Positions 5,504-9,421 of a stretch of 9,421 bases of DNA are shown here, one piece after another; position 1 is the first letter of the stretch; every line of letters begins with the position of its first letter. The position numbers and the translations under genes are program-made. The stretch spans positions 1 through 9,421 of the forward strand of contig DATMZG010000044.1 in NCBI GenBank assembly GCA_035560415.1, read 5' to 3'. The DNA comes from DATMXT01 sp035560415. GTDB taxonomy: Bacteria; Bacillota; Clostridia; Oscillospirales; Feifaniaceae. Below the pieces are notes generated by a model, which was given only the letters and a program-made list of their open reading frames with translations, did not search any database and was not told the origin of the DNA.

Positions 5504-5522
5504 CGCGGGGTTTAACCCCGCG
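5504..5522 (+). promoter_or_regulatory. GC-rich intercistronic hairpin
   Basis: CGCGGGG (5504-5510) and CCCCGCG (5516-5522) form a 7-bp stem with a TTTAA loop, five bases after the binding-protein stop codon. No T-run follows, so it should not terminate fully. In transport operons such hairpins protect the upstream mRNA end and let the binding protein be made in excess over the membrane parts; that role is inferred here. Confidence 0.55.
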
Positions 5523-5586
5523 CCGCCGGCCGATACCTTGCGCCATTCTCATCGCGGCAAAGGCCGCCCAAAGGAGCTGGTCTTAT

Positions 5587-6471
5587 TTGAACGAGTTTTT
5601 CAATTCCTACATTCTGAACTTCCCGTCGGCCTGGCAGTTTCGGCCCTCTAATACCCTCGACAACGCGGTCAAAGCCTTTTCCCGCGATCACCAGACTACG
5701 CTGAAGGCCATCAAGCAGGTCGTGATTGCGGGAATCGGCGGCATTCGCCGGCTGCTTCTTGCGACGCCCTGGATTTTGCTGGTGCTGATCGTCGTCGTCC
5801 TGGCCTGGCGGTTGACCAAAAAACCCATGGTCAGCCTGCTCTACGGGGGCATGCTCATCTTTATCGGCAGCTGCGGTTTTTGGAGCCACATGATTGAGAG
5901 CCTGAGCCTTGTCATCGTCAGCGTCATTTTGTGCATCCTGCTCGGGTTTCCGCTCGGGGTGCTGCTGGCCATGAGCAGCAGGGCGGGCAGGCTGCTGCGC
6001 CCGGTGCTCGACACCATGCAGACCATGCCCTCCTGGGTCTACCTCGTGCCGGCCGTCATTTTGTTTTACACCGGCCTGACTCCGGCGCTGCTCGCGACGA
6101 TGATTTACGCGATTGTGCCGATGGTGCGGCTGACAAGCCACGGGCTCCTATACGTCGACGCCGAAATGATTGAGGCGGCAAAGGCATTTGGCTCCACCAA
6201 ACTGCAGACGCTGGTCAAGGTGCAGATTCCGCAGGCCATGCCGACAATCATGGCCGGCGTCAACCAGACCATCATGATGGCCATGTCGATGGTGGTCACC
6301 TGCGCCCTCATCGGCGCAAACGGCCTTGGCATGGAGATTCTGCTCGCCGTCAACCGCGTCGAGATGAGCAAGGCGCTCTTCCCCGGCATCTGCATCGTCA
6401 TCGTGGCCGTCATCCTGGACCGGCTGACCCAGGCGCTGGTCAAAAAAAGCGAGGTGGGACAGGATGGATGA
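5587..6471 (+). CDS. opuAB: Betaine ABC transporter permease (OpuAB/ProW-like)
   Basis: This 294-residue integral membrane protein forms the solute channel of the uptake system. After an N-terminal tail of about 55 residues, hydrophobic segments lie near 58-75, 82-97, 104-128, 148-186 (probably two), 222-245 and 263-283. The cytoplasmic EAA loop, which docks on the ATPase, is visible at 196-217 as EAAKAFGSTKLQTLVKVQIPQA-like sequence with the conserved Gly202 and Pro215. Size is close to Bacillus OpuAB and shorter than ProW. Translation starts at a TTG; AAGGAG (5571-5576) lies ten bases upstream and no ATG or GTG fits better. An 87-bp gap with a hairpin separates it from the binding-protein gene. 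Its stop codon overlaps the ATPase start by eight bases, indicating translational coupling. Confidence 0.93.
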   Translation: MNEFFNSYILNFPSAWQFRPSNTLDNAVKAFSRDHQTTLKAIKQVVIAGIGGIRRLLLATPWILLVLIVVVLAWRLTKKPMVSLLYGGMLIFIGSCGFWSHMIESLSLVIVSVILCILLGFPLGVLLAMSSRAGRLLRPVLDTMQTMPSWVYLVPAVILFYTGLTPALLATMIYAIVPMVRLTSHGLLYVDAEMIEAAKAFGSTKLQTLVKVQIPQAMPTIMAGVNQTIMMAMSMVVTCALIGANGLGMEILLAVNRVEMSKALFPGICIVIVAVILDRLTQALVKKSEVGQDG

Positions 6472-7696
6472 GGCAAAACACACGCTGCCCGCGGCCGAAA
6501 ACCCGGCAGCGCCCGAGAGCGCCGTCAGTTACACGCTTGAGGCCGAGCACGTGACCAAAATTTTTGGGCACAATAAGGCTGCCGCCGCCCGCATGATGGA
6601 GGCCGGGGCCGCCAAAGACGAGGTCCACGCCAAAACCGGGGCCGCGGTCGCCCTGTGGGATGTATCTTTTCAGGTGAAAAAAGGCGAAATCTTTGTTATA
6701 ATAGGTCTGTCGGGCTCCGGCAAGTCGACCATCATCCGCTGCTTTAACCAGCTCATCGCGCCGACCTCGGGCCACGTGAGATACGAGGGCGCCGACATCG
6801 ACGGCATGGACAAGCGGCAGCTCACGGATTTGCGCCGAAACAAGGTCGCCATGGTGTTCCAGCACTTCGGCCTTTTCACCCACCGCACCGTCATGGAGAA
6901 CGTCGCCTACGGGCTTGAGGTGCGCGGCATGCAAAAGGCGCAGCGGGAGGCAAAGGCGATGGAGCTCATTGAAATGGTGGGCCTCAAGGGGTGGGAATCC
7001 ATGCCCATCTCCAACCTGTCGGGCGGAATGAAACAGCGGGTGGGCATCGCAAGAGCTTTGACAAATGACCCCGAGGTGCTGCTGATGGACGAGCCCTTTT
7101 CGGCCCTCGACCCCTTAGTGCGGCGGGACATGCAGTTCGAGCTGCTGTCCATTCAGCGCAAGCTGAACAAGACCATCCTCTTCATCACCCACGACATCAA
7201 CGAGGCCTTCAAGCTCGGGGACACTGTGGCCATCATGAAGGACGGAAAGGTCATTCAGATCGACACGCCCGACCGCATGTCGATGGCGCCGGCCGACGAC
7301 TATGTGCGGCAGTTCATTGAAAGCGCCGACAAGTCGCAGGTGCTCAAAGTCCGGCACATCATGGTCACCCCTTCCTGCATGGTGAAAGAAAAGGACGACC
7401 CCGCCACAGCCATTCGGGAAATGCATCAAAACGGCGTCTCCAGCGCCTTTGTGGTCGACGCCAAAATGCGGCTGCTGGGGGTGCTGCACCTCAATGAGGC
7501 GCTGCGGGCACTCAGTGAGAAAATCCCCATCGCGCCGCTGATTGAGCGGGACCCCGTGACGTCGGGCCCCGACGCCGGCGTCAGCGACATCATGCCGCTG
7601 GCGGTGCGCACCAAGTACCCCATCGCCGTCGTGGACGAGGCCGGTGTCCTCTTAGGCATCGTAAGCCGCGCGGCGGTCATCGCGTCCCTCATCTGA
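6464..7696 (+). CDS. opuAA: Betaine ABC transporter ATP-binding protein with CBS domains (OpuAA/ProV-like)
   Basis: This 410-residue cytoplasmic ATPase energises the permease. All motor motifs are intact: Walker A GLSGSGKST at 81-89, Q-loop Gln133, signature LSGGMKQR at 185-192, Walker B VLLMDEP at 205-211, and switch His243. The N-terminus has the long insertion before the Walker A region (about 25-75, including the FGHNKAAAARMMEAG segment) that is typical of the ProV/OpuAA family. Residues about 295-410 form a CBS-domain pair, which in this family senses ionic strength or, in some members, c-di-AMP. Length matches OpuAA and ProV. The ATG overlaps the permease stop (ATGGATGA), with GAGGTG seven bases upstream. 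The ligand of these CBS domains cannot be told from sequence. Confidence 0.97.
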   Translation: MDEAKHTLPAAENPAAPESAVSYTLEAEHVTKIFGHNKAAAARMMEAGAAKDEVHAKTGAAVALWDVSFQVKKGEIFVIIGLSGSGKSTIIRCFNQLIAPTSGHVRYEGADIDGMDKRQLTDLRRNKVAMVFQHFGLFTHRTVMENVAYGLEVRGMQKAQREAKAMELIEMVGLKGWESMPISNLSGGMKQRVGIARALTNDPEVLLMDEPFSALDPLVRRDMQFELLSIQRKLNKTILFITHDINEAFKLGDTVAIMKDGKVIQIDTPDRMSMAPADDYVRQFIESADKSQVLKVRHIMVTPSCMVKEKDDPATAIREMHQNGVSSAFVVDAKMRLLGVLHLNEALRALSEKIPIAPLIERDPVTSGPDAGVSDIMPLAVRTKYPIAVVDEAGVLLGIVSRAAVIASLI

Positions 7697-7740
7697 CTTA
7701 TCTGCGGCATTTCCTTTTTTGCGCAAACACAAAAACACTG

Positions 7741-7759
7741 CGGGCCATGCCCGAAGGAG
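7741..7759 (+). promoter_or_regulatory. Small hairpin next to the regulator's ribosome binding site
   Basis: CGGGC (7741-7745) and GCCCG (7749-7753) can pair across a CAT triloop directly before AAGGAG (7754-7759). The Shine-Dalgarno is 15 bases from the ATG at 7775, longer than usual, and no other start codon in frame sits closer. Together these features suggest low translation of the regulator, as is common for repressors. The 78-bp gap holds no evident promoter, so the regulator is probably transcribed with the transporter. Confidence 0.4.
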
Positions 7760-7774
7760 CGTCGAAACAGCGTC

Positions 7775-8416
7775 ATGGGAGAGTATGCCAAATTCGCGCC
7801 CGCGCGCTATCAGCAGGTGGCGGTGGACATCGCCTCGAAAATTGCGGACGGGCAGTATCAGGTGGGCGATAAGCTCTACGCCCGTTCGCAGGTGGCAAGC
7901 CAGTACTGCATCTCCCCCGAGACGGCCAGGCGCGCCATCGCCATTCTCTCGGACATGGGCATTGTTGAGACGGCCAAGGGCAGCGGCGTGCTCGTGCGCT
8001 CTTATGAAAAGGCGCTGGCCTTTGTCCGGCACAGCCGCGACACCAACACCCTGTCGGAGCTCAGACAGTCGGCCGTCCGGCAGTCCGACCAGCTGGCCGA
8101 GGAGATCATGAGGCTGCGGGAGACCGTCGCCGACCTTGTCGACCACACCGACCAGTTCCACTTCACAAACCCGTTTGTCCCCTTCAAAGCCCCGATTGAG
8201 CCGCAGTCCACTTGCATTGGGCTGAGCCTGTCAGAGCTGAACTTCTGGCACAACACGGCGGCCACCGTGGTCGCGGTGCGCCGGGGCGAGCGGCTGCTGC
8301 TCTCCCCGGGCCCCTACGAGGCGCTCAAGGCGGGCGACGTGCTCTATTATATCGGCGACGAGGGCTGCGCAGAGCGGGTCAAGCACTTCCTGCGCAACTT
8401 CTCGCCCCAAGGGTAA
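7775..8416 (+). CDS. busR: BusR-like GntR-family regulator with RCK_C (TrkA-C) domain
   Basis: This 213-residue transcription factor combines a GntR-type winged helix (about 10-77, with LYARSQVASQYCISPETARRAI as the recognition unit and AKGSGVLV as the wing), a helical linker likely to form a coiled coil (about 92-125), and a C-terminal RCK_C domain (about 140-209, with the typical ATVVAVRRGERLLLSPGP and AGDVLYYIGDEG segments). The same architecture defines BusR of lactococci and streptococci, which represses the busA betaine transporter when c-di-AMP occupies its RCK_C domain. Its place as last gene of a betaine operon fits that role exactly, although in the known systems the regulator gene precedes the transporter. 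It likely acts at the palindrome 4413-4438 and thereby controls its own synthesis. Direct c-di-AMP binding here is inferred. Confidence 0.85.
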   Translation: MGEYAKFAPARYQQVAVDIASKIADGQYQVGDKLYARSQVASQYCISPETARRAIAILSDMGIVETAKGSGVLVRSYEKALAFVRHSRDTNTLSELRQSAVRQSDQLAEEIMRLRETVADLVDHTDQFHFTNPFVPFKAPIEPQSTCIGLSLSELNFWHNTAATVVAVRRGERLLLSPGPYEALKAGDVLYYIGDEGCAERVKHFLRNFSPQG

Positions 8417-8438
8417 AGTAAATATGGACGCTCAAAAA

Positions 8439-8474
8439 GCCCCATGCTAAACAAATGTTTAGCATGGGGCCTTT
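8439..8474. terminator. Bidirectional terminator between convergent genes
   Basis: A perfect 14-bp stem (8439-8452 with 8457-8470) closes on an AAAT loop. CTTTT follows on the plus strand and TTTTT on the minus strand, so the same hairpin ends the betaine operon and the convergent MFS gene. It lies 22 bp after the regulator's stop codon. Confidence 0.9.
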
Positions 8475-8485
8475 TATGTGTTTGA

Positions 8486-9421
8486 CTATGCCGCTTTCAA
8501 ATCGGTCTTGCCCTTCTTTTCCCGCAAGGACGAGATCAGGGCCGCGGCCACAAGGCTGCTTGCGGCCCCCGCAAGGAAGGGCGTGCGGGCCCCGCCCAGC
8601 CCCGACAGCACCGACACGGCCACGGGGGCAAACAGCGCCGAGACCACGGTGGACAGCAGCACGCAGCCGTAGTTGCCGCCGGCGTATTTGAGCCCGAACA
8701 GGGCGCTTGTGAGGGTCGGATAGGTGGCCAGATACCCGCCGTAGCAAAAGGCCGTGGCAAAGCAGAGCAGCGGCACAAGCCAGCCGTTTGCCAGATAGAG
8801 CAGCACCATGGCGCAAAGGGTGGCGCCCTGAGACGCGAGGATGACCGGCCGCAGGCCGAATTTGTCGGAAGTCCAGCTGCCGACCAGCCTGCCGCAGGCG
8901 TTTGCAAGTCCGCAGAACATGACCGTGAGAGTGGCGGCGCGCACCGACAGGCCGCGTTCGACCACGAGGCTCTTGACCTGGGGCGACAGCATGAGGTAGG
9001 CCAAAACCGAGGCCAGCATGCCGAGGGAGAGCGGCCAAAATGAGCGGCAGCGCAGCATTTCGCGGGTTGTCAGGTCCCCCCCGCCCTCCTTGGCGGGGGG
9101 CGGCGTGTACCCGGCCGGCAAGAAGCCATCCGGCGGGCGATCAAAGCCGACAGAGGCGACGAGCAAAATGACGATGTAGGCGGCGCCCACCGCGAGAAAG
9201 GCGCCTTTGGCGCCCGCCCGGCTCAGCCAATACTCGGCGTAGGGGCTGAAAACCAGCCCCGCGGCCCCCGCGCAGCCGACGACGCAGCCCATTGCGAACC
9301 CCCGTCGGTCGGGAAACCACATCTGAACCGACGGCAGCACGCAGTTGTAGGCGGCGCCGGAGCCCAGCGACATGACGGCGAAGACGAGGTAGAGGGGAAT
9401 GGGGCCCATGCCGACCGCGGC
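8486..9421 (-). CDS. OFA-type MFS transporter, partial (5' end beyond the right edge)
   Basis: The visible 311 or so residues are the C-terminal three quarters of a major facilitator of the oxalate/formate antiporter (OFA) group, an inner-membrane carrier probably for a small carboxylate. The frame is open through base 9421, so the methionine encoded at 9407-9409 is likely internal and the first one or two helices are missing. Family marks are SGAAYNCVLPSVQMWFPDRRGFAMG after the start of the visible part, a motif-A repeat GRLVGSWTSDKFGLRPV in the second half, and YPTLTSALFGLKYAGGNYG. A hydrophilic central loop (about residues 95-118) divides the two halves. The tail is lysine-rich. It is convergent with the betaine operon and shares its terminator; nothing links the two functions. 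Substrate cannot be assigned. Confidence 0.88.
   Translation of the reverse strand, partial: AAVGMGPIPLYLVFAVMSLGSGAAYNCVLPSVQMWFPDRRGFAMGCVVGCAGAAGLVFSPYAEYWLSRAGAKGAFLAVGAAYIVILLVASVGFDRPPDGFLPAGYTPPPAKEGGGDLTTREMLRCRSFWPLSLGMLASVLAYLMLSPQVKSLVVERGLSVRAATLTVMFCGLANACGRLVGSWTSDKFGLRPVILASQGATLCAMVLLYLANGWLVPLLCFATAFCYGGYLATYPTLTSALFGLKYAGGNYGCVLLSTVVSALFAPVAVSVLSGLGGARTPFLAGAASSLVAAALISSLREKKGKTDLKAA

Noticed and set aside
5512..6141. 209-codon antisense frame over the permease gene
   Set aside because: Its His/Gln/Asp-rich composition is the typical complement of a hydrophobic membrane protein gene read in reverse. The plus-strand EAA loop and membrane segments identify the real frame.
6680..6702. 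TATAAT sequence (6697-6702) inside the ATPase gene
   Set aside because: It encodes the residues just before Walker A, and no -35 box lies at a suitable distance.
8379..9038. 219-codon minus-strand frame overlapping the MFS gene in another frame
   Set aside because: The MFS frame has clear membrane segments and motif-A repeats; the alternative is arginine/alanine-rich as expected from GC-rich frame shadows, and it crosses the terminator at 8439-8474.

Overview
The window looks like a chromosomal segment of a moderately GC-rich anaerobic Firmicute of the class Clostridia, probably near the Oscillospiraceae. The support is GAGGTGA/GGAGG-type ribosome binding sites, a Gram-positive lipoprotein solute-binding protein, intrinsic terminators with T-runs, two clostridial-type microproteins, and a GntR-RCK_C regulator of the kind that reads c-di-AMP. 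No rRNA, tRNA, CRISPR array, transposase or phage gene was found. The taxon is inferred from family resemblance, not from a database match.

Left part (1-2428). A strong terminator (54-95) closes whatever lies upstream. A good sigma-A promoter (205-233) then reads into a two-gene unit: a small double iron-sulfur protein (YjdI-type Fer4_19 plus CDGSH domain) and a 492-residue C69-family dipeptidase. A perfect 19-bp inverted repeat sits at the convergent junction with the next gene and includes that gene's stop codon.

Middle part (2419-4479). A DUF1848 protein on the minus strand has a radical-SAM-like CX3CX2C motif at its C-terminus and its own promoter. It is divergent from two tandem microprotein genes (59 and 46 aa). 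These are followed by about 585 bp without a protein gene, which is very rich in hairpins: a run of inverted repeats with terminators (3899-4164), then a separate folded RNA candidate ending in a T-run (4221-4337), then a promoter overlapped by a palindrome (4402-4438).

Right part (4480-8470). A compact compatible-solute uptake operon has the order lipoprotein binding protein, permease, ATPase with CBS domains, and a BusR-like GntR/RCK_C regulator. The binding protein captures a betaine-like solute outside the cell, the permease and ATPase import it, and the regulator at the 3' end probably represses the operon through the promoter palindrome, perhaps with c-di-AMP as signal. A bidirectional terminator (8439-8474) separates the operon from a convergent OFA-type MFS transporter gene whose 5' end runs off the right edge.

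The main candidates for something little described are the transporter operon with its c-di-AMP-type regulator placed last, the folded RNA just upstream of its promoter, and the hairpin-rich intergenic element.
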